Positions 12,056 through 23,370 of a stretch of DNA of 64,000 bases are shown in pieces (position 1 is the first letter of the stretch; every line of letters starts with the position of its first letter). The notes under the pieces are model-generated. The model was given only the letters and a program-made list of their open reading frames with translations. It made no database searches and was not told the origin of the DNA. The translations under genes and the position numbers were made by a program. The stretch spans positions 6,882,001 to 6,946,000 of the forward strand of contig JBBMOL010000012.1 of assembly GCA_037954665.1 (NCBI GenBank). The letters are read 5' to 3'. Source of the stretch: Laguncularia racemosa. Its lineage: Eukaryota; Streptophyta; Magnoliopsida; Myrtales; Combretaceae.

Positions 12056-13745
12056 ATATATTTTGCGGGTTTAGCTTGTACTTCAACCAGTATTAGAATA
12101 TCCACAAGAGATATTCTCAATTTCTTTAGTGGAAAAGTTTAATTAGGTTATATTTCAATATGTTTTCTTAGTAAAAATATTAATTTTTTTTCTATTATGT
12201 TATTTTTCGTCAATTCACATAAAATTAAATACAATTCTTTATAGTTTACTATTTTATTAAAATAGTAGTAGCTATTGTTAATTAATAATGAATTAATCAC
12301 TAATATATGATTAATTACTTGTTAGAAAATTAATTAATAAAAAATTTCGTTTTTATGGTAAATGAAATATCTTAGGTTATTGTTTTAAAAATTTTCGTGA
12401 ATGTAATTAGGTTGTTAATGAATTATTAATTTATCATTAATTAGTTATTAATATGTGATTAATTAATCATTAGAAAATTAATTAGTAAAAATTTTTGTTT
12501 TTATTTTTAATGAAATATCCTAGGTTATTGTTGTAAAAATTATCATAAATGTAATTATGTTGTTAATTAATCATTAATTTATCATTGATTAGTTGTCAAT
12601 ATGTGATTAATTAATCATTAAAAAATTAATTGGTAAAAAATTTCATTTTTATTGTAAATGAAATGTCCTAGGTTATTATTGTAAAAAGTGTTGCAAATGT
12701 AATTATGCTGTCAATTAATCACTAATTTGTCATTAATTAATTATTAACATGTGATTAATTAATCGTTAGAAAATTAATTAGTAAATTTTTTTTATCGTAA
12801 ATGACATATCCTGGGTTATTGTTGTAAAAATTTTCGTAAATGTAATTATGTTGTTAATTAATCATTAATTTGTCATTAATTAGCTATTAATATGTGATTA
12901 ATTAACTGTTAAAAAATTAATTAGTAAAAAAAAAATTATCGTAAATGTAATTATATTATTAATTAATCATTAATTAGTTGTTAATCTGTGATTAATTAAT
13001 TGTTAAAATTTTAATTAGTAAAAAATTTCATTTTTATTGTAAATGAAATATCCTAGGTTAATCATTATAACTATCGTAAAATTATTTCGATATTAATGCT
13101 AACATTATTTTTGTTTTTTTGTGCATAATAAATGGAGCCTGAACCTTTCGATACTTCAACTTTGAAGCGGCAAGAAGGACATTGATCACAAGCTGTTTGA
13201 GACAGATAGGTAAACTGCATTTAACTTATTGATTACTTTATATTCCATTGCCAATAGTACAACATTTAACTTCCTAAATTTTAGGATCAATCATGGCTTG
13301 TCATTCAATGGTGCAAGTTATCACTTCGTTGCAACAAGAACATCATTACCATTGATCCTCAAATTGAGTCAATCCTATAGTTAGCAGGATTCCAAGGTGT
13401 GAGCCACATGCCATTTATACGGCTGGATTGACATTGACACATGATTACTACCTTAGTTAAGCACTAAAGGCTAGAAATGTACACATTTCACATATCGACT
13501 AAGGAGTTCACTATTACCTTGTAGGATATTGAGGTCCAGTTAGGGCTCCCAATTAATGGTTAGGCAATTACAAAGAATAGTTGCCTAGATTGGGATGCAA
13601 TATGTGAGAGATTATTCGAGGCGAGGTTCAGATCTAGCAATAAGGGAAGCTACATTAACATGATGTACCTTCGTGATATGTACTGGATCCTTCTAACCTA
13701 CATCGATAGAGAACAAGTTCAACGCCATACACGTGCATATATATT
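12056..13745 (+). repeat. Tandem duplication, copy 2 (about 1.69 kb)
   Basis: This copy matches 10,370-12,050. Differences include point changes, a fuller second 148-bp repeat unit than in copy 1, a deletion near 12,925, and a 6-bp duplication (ATTGAC) near 13,430. It runs on into the rest of the PMD gene, so it is the copy still joined to its original downstream sequence. Confidence 0.9.
12240..13080 (+). repeat. AT-rich satellite-like array, about 148-bp period (copy 2)
   Basis: The same repeat as in copy 1, with marker positions near 12,377, 12,525, 12,673, 12,816 and 13,058 (spacings 148, 148, 143, then a larger step where one unit has lost its middle). It lies directly in front of the PMD start codon, as in copy 1. 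Confidence 0.85.
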
Positions 13746-14600
13746 GCAACTACTAGGGGATTTATATTTGTCAATAAATTTAGCTCCCTTATTCGCATAA
13801 TGTCTTTGCCTATGTTGGAGCATTTTGACATTGTAGGGACATATAACTGAAGATCTGCGTATCTAGCCTGGTTGTATCGCCTGCTTTGTGTCGCATCATC
13901 CCTGTCAGCTCACGAGATTAGAGGGGCTACGATACTCCTATAGGTTTAGGTATGGCATAGATTCCTATACATAGAGCTCCTTAGCCAGCACAGACTGACT
14001 ATAGAGGCTAGAGCTCCCTTGCTGCACGCTAAAAGGTATGGAAAGACACTCAACATCACCCAACCCATGTAGTTGGCACATATCGAAATGCATTCAACAG
14101 ACAGAATAATAAGCAAGTATTTCGATAACCGTCTTCATTTCATCATATGCATTGTTAACAATGAATCTTACTTGATACCTTTTAGATTGAGTGGGAGTCA
14201 TATACTAGGAATCCGATTCACATCCTACCACCTTTTTGTAGAAATGGCATGCACATTTGGATTGCTCGGATACCACTCATATATTTCCGCATAGTCGAGT
14301 GAAATTACTTGACTGTTTTTCTAAGTAGTTTGAAGGGTTTCAATATATTTCACAGCATGTGAACACACGATCGAAGCTTCATTAGATCAACCTACGTAGG
14401 AGGGTTAATGTGGATTGGTCGGTTAACAAGCACAGTACATATCCTTATGGGAAGAGCATATGGCTCAGGTTGTGTACATGGAGGACCTTCGTGTCGTGCA
14501 CAAGGAATATATGAGGAGGTACGGATCTATTAGCAGCCAATATATAGAACACACCAGAGCAATTCTTAGACATCTAGGTTATTCATTGCATAATCGTTGC
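13132..14600 (+). pseudogene. Plant mobile domain (PMD) gene, decayed
   Basis: The gene starts EPEPFDTSTLKRQE, has the same intron as the upstream copy, and reads LEMYTFHISTKEFTITL, DIEVQLGLPING and, further on, LEHFDIVGTY, SAYLAWLYRLLCVASS and SAHEIRGATILL. Near 14,070 it reads IEMHSTDRIISKYFDN, matching the VEMHxPDRVxRQF block of PMD proteins, and near 14,410 DWSVNKHSTY, followed near 14,460 by a segment of the form MAQVVYMEDL. Many in-frame TAG and TGA codons replace Gln, Trp or Arg codons, and there are frameshifts, so it is a pseudogene. PMD genes occur both as host genes and inside Mutator- and gypsy-type transposons. No transposase or terminal repeat is visible beside it. Confidence 0.75.
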
Positions 14601-15855
14601 TTATTCAATTTATGATATGTTATAACATGCAAGTTGATCCTTTAAGACAAATCCACTTATCATCGAATCATGACACGGCTATTAGTCTAGCTGATCATAG
14701 TCTTCAATTCATACATGACCACGGGAGGATAATGCTGTACTCGCAAACTCATTAGCAGCATGGAGTGGAGGTTGAGGTTAAGGCACAACCTGCTAACATG
14801 TGGTGGCAACAATAGCCGATTCCTGCATGTCATAGGACCGTGGGACGTCAATGACCCTAAAACCGGGCTAAGGTACATGAACATCCAACATAAGACCAAT
14901 ACTTCTCACTGGATTCTAGTGTGATGTACAATAGCTTAGGCCTAATACTTAACACGTACGTCACACCTTATCATCATTCCATTAGTGCCCATGTCCTTAT
15001 ACAACCTACTCCGCAGAAGATATGCTTTAGTAAATAACCAATGTATTAAGGTGAAGCCTCATAGTGTGCTATAGAGTGAGCTCTAGTGCCTTCGTGAGAC
15101 TTCAATAATACCCCCCAATACCATCCAGTACAAAAGTCATAGGCTCCTCTTGCTCCATATTTAAGACCATCAAGAGAGCCCACAAATGCATTTGCCCGAC
15201 TGACAAGATAGTTTACCAGGAGAAGAGAATAATAAGGGATAAGTTTCTATTTTTCCTTATTTATTTCATATGTAAATCTTTCATCAATTTTTTTTATTGA
15301 TGTTAATTAATATTTGAAATTAATAAATTTATTAGCATTGTCTAATAAATTATTTTTTTCCTATTTTAATATCTATTTATAGTTTTTTTTTTTCACAAAG
15401 TTTATTTATGATTTTCTTTACATGATTTTTTTTCTAGTGATAGTTTTTCTCAAATTCAATTTAAAAAAAAAAGATAGATTGAAATTTTAAGTTTACATAC
15501 AATATTAAAACTTCATAATGTTAAAAATTATCAACAATGATTTCAAATTTAAAAAAAAATGCAAAACAAAAAGCATATATCGAGTCCACAACTTCAAAAC
15601 CTATTTTTGGAATAATTTTTCTGAATACGTTATTTCATAAATTTAAAAAAAAAATCATATTATTTTAGTGTATTGTTCAATAAAGCTCGATTAAGCTGGA
15701 TTAACAAGGGTATCCAAAAAAAAAAAAAAAAAGCCTGACTCTATGCACTAGGATTTTTGTTATTATTCTACAAATTATAATGCACATACTAATAGGGCCT
15801 AAATCCCTTCAGATTATTAACCCCTAATTTTTTAGGGATTGGCACTAACAGTGTC
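14601..15855. other. Probable PMD gene 3' tail, then AT-rich DNA
   Basis: The first part (to about 15,240) is less AT-rich than its surroundings and may be the C-terminal tail of the decayed PMD gene, but I cannot align it to a known motif. From 15,240 onwards it is A/T-rich with many poly-A and poly-T runs and no visible gene. Confidence 0.4.
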
Positions 15856-15859
15856 TACC

Positions 15860-16680
15860 TTACACTTGCTGAAGGTCCTTTTTATTTCTTCTACACAGAA
15901 GGCCCGACAATTTCTCAGCAGTCTTAGAAGAACACAACATGAAGACCATTAAACCCTGGTGATTTATGAGGTCCAATGCTTCTCAAAGCATTTCTAATTT
16001 CTTCAATCGAGACAGGTTTATCAATCAGCTCTACTTCCTCAACACTCGATTTAGGTCCCCTAAACTTAAAAATCAAGTTCTCTAATGCACATTACTCCTT
16101 CCAAGATCTTAATAAATCAGCATAGCATCTAACCACCCACTCCCGCTACTTCTTTAGTTTCCGATAACCAAATTGCCCATGTTATATCATAAATGTCAAG
16201 GATACGAATCTTGGCTCTCCTAACTAAGGTACCAAGGTGAAAAAGACTTTATGTACCTCTCACCTTTAAGGATCCAAGTCGATCTTGCTTTATTCGCCCA
16301 TAAAATCTCTTCCCTCCTTAAGACCTCATCAAGTTCATTTTGTTAGAAAGTTGACTCCATTTATTAGATCCTGGCTAGGATTTCCATTACACTGACTGTT
16401 CCTCCATCTTTGCAATTAGCTCTCTAATCTCTCTTTTCCTAATATGAACAATCACAAAGATTTCCCTGTTCCACACGTTCTGCTACTTAGACTTAAAAGA
16501 TTCCAGATACCTGCTTGAATTAAATTCAGGGAATCTCCAATTTTCACTCTCAAAGTTTCTAAAATTTGGGTGTAAAAACCACATTGGCTGAAAAAGGAAA
16601 AGGCTACCACAGTGGTTCTTCCTTTCCAGGACTTAAAAGACAAATGTTTAAGAGAATGGGCGTATGATCAAACTAGGAAT
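15860..16680 (-). mobile_element. Second LINE fragment (pre-RT linker and RT start)
   Basis: Read on the - strand, 16,340-16,190 gives DEVLRREEILWANKARSTWI and then LKGERNIKFFH across a frameshift. This is the conserved ExxLRxEExxWxxKSRxxWLxxGDxNTxFFH segment of plant LINE ORF2. About 200 bp further, near 16,020-15,910, it reads VSIEEIRNALRSIGPHKSPG followed by FNGLHVVFF, the first reverse transcriptase block. The fragment is truncated on both sides. It differs in sequence from the + strand LINE at 3.3-8.5 kb. Confidence 0.8.
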
Positions 16681-16684
16681 GGCT

Positions 16685-17170
16685 TAGATGTAAGAGCTTG
16701 GACTCAGGTAATAATTCAAACCATTGTTTTTTAACCTAGGTTCGGTCTATTCTAGTCTTAATTAGATCTCCAATCGTCTTACTCAGGCCCGGTTTATTCT
16801 AATCTTAATTAGATCTCCATTGATTCACTCATATTTCAGCCAGATCTACGAGTATACAGTTGCAGACGTTTTGGCATGATATATATTTTTTTCCACTCCA
16901 TTCCTGGTTACTAGCACGCTATAATAGTTATGAGAAAGATAGTAATAGACTAATAAAGAGATGTTAAATTGAAAAAAACAAAGAAAGGAAGAAAGACAGA
17001 GAAGTAAAATTGAAAAAAGAGCCAAGGATTGGCCAGAAACACTTACACAACAATTTGCATGAAATATTTTTGGATTACCTGCGTAACACAAAATACAATG
17101 AACCGGTAGTTCATGTGCTCAGTATCATACTGATGATCATGCCTTCCGTTAAAAAGACAAAATTGTAAAA
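16685..17170. other. Intergenic DNA, nothing recognised
   Basis: A short direct repeat is visible (TCTTAATTAGATCTCC near 16,757 and 16,802). No coding content is recognisable. Confidence 0.4.
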
Positions 17171-18790
17171 AAGAAAAAGAAAGCAATAGTGAGTAAAAGT
17201 AGGCTCAGATCAAGTCAGCGATCACATCAAAGCACAGAGACAAACACGTCATCCATTTCATACTCATGGCTGCACTCCGAAGGTTGAAGGTGAAATTGGA
17301 CAAAATTGTCATTTCACCGACCATCCCGTTCAGGTTGCCCCGCCGGCGAAATGGGTGGGTTTCCCCTGTACTATGAACACACTCTCAGGATTCCACCATA
17401 TGATTTGATAATCATCATAGCCTTACTTACAATAATTCCAGTGGTCAACATGATTCGTCTCTTGGGGGGCGATTTTGTTTGTCGACATAGATTACCAGAA
17501 AGAGAAGGAAGCAGAAAGCATATATCTAGGACATAGAACACAAATTCAGAGATCAGCCAGAAAGTTCACAAAGAAAGACAGAGAACAAGTAAGAAGATTT
17601 GGGTTTGACAAACTTCAAACTCTCAACTCAAGTCTCTCCTTAGTCCACTGTCTTTCCTTAAGATCTTGTTTCCTCAAACTAGTTTCTTATGTACCAGAAT
17701 CATGCCGCTTTTGCCATTTTTGCCCCTTTGGAGTTTTCCATGTGGAAACTAGTAGCACAGGAGGAAAGTGTAATTTTAAATTCCACTCTTTTTTAAACCA
17801 TTTGTATTGATTTCTTCGAATATATATAGTATAATATAATATAATATAATATTTTGTAAACTAGGAAATTCATGGTTATTAATACAGTTTACAAGCATCA
17901 AATGACATCCAATTAGGAGGGGATATTATGAGCTTTTAATTAAAGTACCCAATACTCACTTGTCATAATCACTATTTATAGCAATAAAATCACAAGAACA
18001 TCCTTGTTTTGAATTGATTCACTATATAAATACATCTCGATTGGTCTTAAAAATAAAAGTTTGTTTTTTTTTTTTTTGTAATAACTAATTGGATTGTTAA
18101 TGTGTATTAAGTTTTTCATTTGTTTTTATCTACGATTAAGCATTTTCACTTTATCAAATCTTTTTCTAGGAAAATGTTGAGGCAGCCAATACTTGTGATG
18201 AAAACTGACCGATACGTTTGGAGTATGATTGAAGAGCATTGCAATGTTGGAAATTAGTTATAGGTTTAGAAGATAACTTCGATCTATTTATTATTTTCGG
18301 TCCTTCTACCAATGCTCCTTTTATTTTATCTTGTCAATCATGTAAAATATGGAGTTCTAAGAAAATTACTTCTTTCTCACATGATTGGTTAAATTATTAT
18401 ATAAAAGGGTTTGGTCTGAATCAAACATTTATCACAAAAGATTAAATATTGATAAACTACTCTAGAAGGATAATGGTTTTTTTACTTTAAATTATTTACT
18501 CTCAAATATTATCATTTTCTAAAAGTCTCTTCTGCGTATATTGTAATTAATGCTTCACGCGTGTCAAGTATTATCATGGTATGAATAAACTTATTGAAAT
18601 TAGTGACTCCCAATGGTAGATGATAGTGATAAATGGAGATGGCAATAATTGATACTCGGTGGTAGTTAAACATAATATAATATTAATATATTTCACTAGC
18701 TTTTGACCACCATCATAGAAGGTAGAACTCATTGCTTCATCTACCACTGCTTATTGTTAAAAACTATTAATAATTATAACATCTTGAAAT
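17170..18790 (+). repeat. Segmental duplication, copy A
   Basis: This block matches 21,470-23,020 at an offset of about 4,276 bp at its left end and about 4,246 bp at its right end. Well-matched stretches are 17,200-17,815 (including ATGGCTGCACTCCGAAGG at 17,265) and 18,600-18,790 (including CTTTTGACCACCAT at 18,700). The middle is more diverged. A short frame from the ATG at 17,265 (MAALRRLKVKLD) soon shifts. It may be a promoter or first-exon fragment of an unknown gene. Confidence 0.65.
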
Positions 18791-19137
18791 TTTTATGATA
18801 ATTTTAAACTATGTAATCCTTTACTTATAACAAATTATGGGGGGAAAAAATGATGAACCCACATAAGCAAACCAACCCTTAATGGATCAATTTTTTGTGA
18901 AATATTTGGCTTTATTTCATATGGATTCTAACTTTATAAATATAGAAGTAATGTCACTTGAGGAAAGAGTTAATGGGTTTATTTTTGTAATTGTTCATGA
19001 AACTAAGGTTAGTATAGAGTTATAAAAAGCGATAATTGTAAATCCACTTTTTTGTATAGTGAAAACTATGCATAGTTTTTTCCTATTGTGACATAAGTAA
19101 AGCTTATTGGTTCAAGTATTTAATCACCTGACATCTT
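18791..19137. other. AT-rich intergenic DNA
   Basis: No coding or repeat structure stands out between the duplicated block and the TRIM-like element. Confidence 0.4.
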
Positions 19138-19319
19138 TGCGATACTCCATATGAAATATAGTCTCATGTAGATTATAAAAAAAAGTTGGTATTAGCTTAT
19201 AAGATCAAGTAATGAATAATATGTCAATACTAGCTAAAAACCTATAAACTAAGTAGTTGAAAAATGTCCATTAATATTTATTAACTTAGTTATTATCTAT
19301 TTTTGGCTTGGGCGTTACA
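19138..19319 (+). repeat. TRIM left terminal repeat
   Basis: Left LTR, about 182 bp, aligning with 19,445-19,623. It is followed two bases later by the primer-binding-site-like sequence at 19,322-19,333. Confidence 0.65.
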
Positions 19320-19444
19320 AATAGTACCAAAGCTAACCACTTAATAGTAAGTGTTCAATTTGAGAAAGACAAATAATGAAGAAGAATCGAGTCCAATTAT
19401 AAGGCCTTATGATAGGGACGTTGCGTATTTAAGGGGGGAGATTA

Positions 19445-19623
19445 TGATACCCATGTAAAATATAGTCCCATGTGAATTATTAGAGAGAATTAGTATTGGT
19501 TTATAAAATAAAATAGTGAATAACATTTCAGCAATAGTTAAAAACTTTTGAGTCAAGTGGTTAAAAAAACCCATTAGTGTTTATTAGTTTAGTTATTGGT
19601 TATTTTTCGCTTAAGTTCTTACA
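19445..19623 (+). repeat. TRIM right terminal repeat
   Basis: Right LTR, 179 bp. It begins TGATACCCATG and ends TTACA, and is preceded by a G-rich polypurine tract (19,431-19,440). Confidence 0.65.
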
Positions 19624-20485
19624 ATCCCACTGTAATTTTGAGAAATTTACAAGAAGGAATGGTTCAAATTTAGAGATAACTCCCTTTTTATGCAATTTCA
19701 CAATTTGGCAGATAAATCTAATATAATTGGCAATCTAATAAGGGAATGATGAATAAATTGTGAATTGATGCATTAAATTAAGCGGTCATGTTAACTTACA
19801 AGTATTGGAAGCTTAGTTTTTGGTTAAAAGTGGTGTAGATGTCAAATATTAAGCTAAGTTTTGATTTGATAAATAATCATTTAGATCTAATACATGAGAT
19901 TCAAGTGAAATATGGAATTGGAGGTAAGCACTTCATTTGAATCCTCTCAAGTGAGATCTTAATAAAGTGTGTTTCCCTGATTTTTCGTATGATACGAATA
20001 GAGGATTTCATTTTGATCTCACCTTGGTGAGATCCAAAATGAAATCTTACAAGTGCTATAAGAGTTAATGAAATAAACACTTTATTTGAACAAAGTGTTT
20101 AACATTCGGATGAAGTGCGTTTCCATAAAACTTTGTATATGCTTGAAACTAGTGACTTTTCCTTAAAACATTACAATATTTCTTGGGACAAAATTGATTA
20201 TAATGAAATCAGAACTAGAATGATAAATCCATTCATATGTCTAGAAATACTACGAAATAAAATGTGTATAAATTAGTATTTATCAAAAACACCATTGATT
20301 ATTAGATGATATAATTACGTTAAAGGTTAAAAAAGTAATTTTAATTAATGATAATAAATGAGACGGAATGGAATTGCAATGCTATCCTTTTTAAGGGTAA
20401 ATTTGCGATTCTCCCTTAAAGTCGGCTTCTAAAAGCACTTCTAATATGAAAAAAGGGAACGGAACTTGATTCTACTATGGGTCTA
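19624..20485. other. AT-rich intergenic DNA
   Basis: No coding content is recognised. Near 19,940-20,110 the words GTGAGATC, AAAGTGT and TCATTTTGATCTCACC form partly inverted pairs, which may be the remnant of a small foldback element. Confidence 0.35.
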
Positions 20486-20875
20486 TTACACCGTATTTGG
20501 TTTGAGGGAAGGAATGAAGAGAAGAAGGAAAACGTGGTTTTAAAGGAGGTTTTCTTTATTTAGAAAAGGAGGGAAAGGGGACAGAAATGAATTTGAAAGG
20601 GAAAACTTTTCCATGGGCCCATTCCTCTCCAATTTAGAGATATTGCAAGGGAATTTGATTTAAAATTATATTTTTACCCTTATAATGAAAATATATCTTA
20701 AAGCTATAGGAACTTTATTGATATTTTGATAAAATTAATAATTTTATTACAAACTTTCATTCCTTCTTTATCCAAACAATAGAATTTATATTTTTTTCCT
20801 CTTATTTTTTTTCTCTATAATTCTTTCCTTCTTTTTTTTTCTTTCCTATTGTTTCCCTCATTCTAAACATAAAAT
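20485..20875. mobile_element. Foldback MITE-like element (purine arm, pyrimidine arm)
   Basis: The left end GTATTTGGTTTGAGGGAAGG is followed by a purine-rich arm. The right arm is pyrimidine-rich and ends in TGTTTCCCTCATTCTAAAC, so the two arms are roughly inverted copies over tens of bases. There is no open frame. Two elements at 43.97 and 45.62 kb have similar architecture. Confidence 0.5.
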
Positions 20876-21465
20876 CAATTAGTTATAACCTTTTATGGTA
20901 TAATGAACTATTGTATTACTTTGAAATGTTGGAAAGTGTGTTAGTTATGTATTGCATTTAAATCACAGATCTTTTCAAGAAAACTTTCTCGCATTGTCCA
21001 AAATTCCAAAAACCTTCCAAACTAAAAAATAAAATAAAATGAAATAATCTTTTATGGTAGTTAGAAACAGTGCATTATGACTTTTGCCATTTGAGTGTAA
21101 ACCTAACTTAACTCTCTATCTCTCTCTTTTTATTCTTTGCATCGAGGGGAGCCTCTACAGTAGCGGCCTAGTGGGACCTGTTTAACATCATAACTTGCAG
21201 ATCTCTCGTAAGATATTGTTGTTTCATCCTTTTTATTTTATCTGGCAACTGGCATGCCATAATAAAACTAATATAATATACGAGAAGATAGAAATAAAAC
21301 AACACTAAAAAAAAATAAAATAAATCATATACCAGGAAATCCCCAAAAAATAAAAAATGATGAATTAAATAGAAAGATATGATGATAAACAAATCCAATG
21401 GCAAAATAGAAAGAACAACTTTCTGCAATCTCCCATGCATAGGACAAAGATGACTACAAAGGAAA
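20876..21465. other. AT-rich intergenic DNA
   Basis: No recognisable gene. The open frame on the - strand at 21,168-21,440 is rich in Phe, Leu, Tyr and Ile from low-complexity DNA and is not supported as coding. Confidence 0.4.
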
Positions 21466-21469
21466 GAAA

Positions 21470-23020
21470 GTAAAGTAGGCTCAGATCAACTCAGTATTTC
21501 CATCAAAGCAGAGACAGATACACCATCCATTTTCATATTCATGGCTGCACTCCGAAGGTTGAAGGTGAAATTGGACAGAAAGGGTCATTTCACCGACCAT
21601 CCGACTCGGGTTGCCCCGCCAGAGATTATAAATGGGTGGGTTTTCCCTGTACCATGATCAAACTCTCAGCAATTTCCACCATATCACGTGATAATCATCA
21701 TAGCCTTACTTACAATAATTCCATTCCGGTGGTCAATTTCATTCGTCTCTTTGGGGGGGCGATTTTGTTTATTTACATGGATAACCAGAAAGCAAAAGAA
21801 GCAGACAAAAGGGCATAAATCTAATGACGGAGAACAGAAACACATTGGTCAGCCAGAAAGAAAGCTCACAAAGAAAGAAAGACAGACAGACAGAGAGAGA
21901 AGGAAAGAGATTTGGGTTTGACGAAGTTCAATTCAAACCCTCAAAACTCAAAAAACCCCTCTCCCTAGGAGTCCACTGTCTTTCCTTAGATCTTGTATTC
22001 ACTGAAACTTGTTTATTTATGTACTAGCAAATAGCATCATCATGCCTCATGGTCATGGCCATGTCTCTCTTTCCTTCCTTCCTTGCTTTTGCCCATGTTT
22101 ACCCCTGTCGAGTTCTACTATTTGGAGAGAGTACGAGGGGAAAAGCGTAATTTTGAATTCCATTCTTCTTTAAACCATTTGTATCGATTTCTTGGAAAAG
22201 CGTAACGATTCAAGTTCTTATAAAATACTCTTGTTTTAATAAATCTTTTTCTGATATTACCAACCATATAAAAATGTATAGTTGAAAAAGAATTACTATC
22301 AAATATTATGAACTTTTCTTCCACGTTTATCCCAATCAAAATTTTACGATTGCAAAGTATTATTATAATAATCTATAATAAGGACGCAATCAAGCAAGCC
22401 TAAGACGTGATTCATAAAATGCAAATCCAATTCAATATCCGGTCAAGTGTCTTAAATTCCATCCTAGACCCTATTAGTTTTCTAAAACTTGGCTAATACC
22501 TTTTTAGGAAACAGACTCCCAAATAAACTAATCAATTTAATTAAAGTACATTAAAATTCATATAAAAAAAAAACCTTAAAACTAAATGATTTGAATAAAA
22601 ATAAAAAGCAAATTCACTTGAAACTCAACAAAATACAAAGATCATTCATAAAAACAACAAATACATTAAAAGTTAAAAGTTCTTAGTTGTACAAAAATTC
22701 TCTTGAAACACAATTAGAATCCTATAAGGTTTTTAAGATTTTTTAAAAATGCATTCCAAATCCTACAAGGAAATATTCTATCAAGTTATTATAGTATTAC
22801 CCTATATGATCCAACCAACTTACACCCTCGATCGAAAGAGGTTATTAAAATTAATGGTTTTCAACTACAAATGATGGTAAAAAATGAAGTTGGCAACCAA
22901 TGTATAGTGATCATTAACCAAATAGTTTTTTTTTTTTTTCCATGGCTTTTGACCACCATGTTGAAAGGTAGATTATTATTCTTTCACTCACCACTACTAA
23001 GATTGAAAAAGATCAAATAA
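21470..23020 (+). repeat. Segmental duplication, copy B
   Basis: This is the partner of 17,170-18,790. The best-preserved part runs from about 21,480 to 22,185. The block from ATGGCTGCACTCCGAAGG (21,541) reads MAALRRLKVKLDRKGHFTDH and then VAPPEIINGWVFPVP before a stop, so the frame stays open a little longer than in copy A. Downstream are GATTTGGGTTTGAC and CCACTGTCTTTCCTTA, shared with copy A. A GA-rich leader-like tract lies at about 21,790-21,910. The function is unknown. Confidence 0.65.
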
Positions 23021-23370
23021 TCAAACTTTTAAGGGTTAAGGCTCGACTCATTAGAATATTCTATAGGGAAATATTGGGGTATTAAATTAGAATCTTATAG
23101 GCTTTTTGAGATTTTTAAAATGCACTCCGAATCCTACAAGGGACTATTTTGTTTTGTCAAGTTATTGTGGTATTCAATCTAGTTAGGTACCTTATATAAC
23201 CCAACGTATTTATATACTCTCAAATCCCAATCTAAAGATGTTATTAAAACTAATGGTTTTCAATGGCAAATGATGGTAAAGAAGGAAGGTGGCAACCAAT
23301 GTCCAATGGTTGTTAGTTTTGTTCACAATTACTAAGGTTGAAAATAGGCCAAACCAAGTCATAATTTTGA
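22700..23370. repeat. Local direct repeat of about 250-300 bp, two copies
   Basis: 22,705-22,925 and 23,085-23,310 are related. Both contain TTAGAATC(C/T)TATA, GATTTTT(A)AAA, AATCCTACAAGG, a TTATTAAAA(C/T)TAATGGTTTTC block, CAAATGATGGTAAA and GGCAACCAATGT. They overlap the right end of segmental copy B. A more distant relative lies near 18,600-18,770 in copy A, so this is a local repeat that has spread more than once. Confidence 0.65.

Larger units (their letters stand above)
19138..19623 (+). mobile_element. TRIM-like miniature LTR element
   Basis: Two direct repeats of about 180 bp (19,138-19,319 and 19,445-19,623) flank about 125 bp of non-coding DNA. Both contain an AATATAGTC(T/C)CATGT(A/G)(G/A)ATTAT block and end in TTACA. 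Directly after the first repeat is TAGTACCAAAGC, close to the plant initiator-Met tRNA primer site TGGTATCAGAGC. Directly before the second is the purine tract AAGGGGGGAG. This is the layout of a terminal-repeat retrotransposon in miniature, which depends on other elements for movement. Target duplications are imperfect (ATCTT versus ATCCC). Confidence 0.7.

Noticed and set aside
10560..13080. CRISPR-like array or centromeric satellite
   Set aside because: The repeat units are contiguous, AT-rich and variable, without unique spacers, and there are only five or six per copy, tied to a PMD gene. This fits a local minisatellite, not CRISPR or a centromere.
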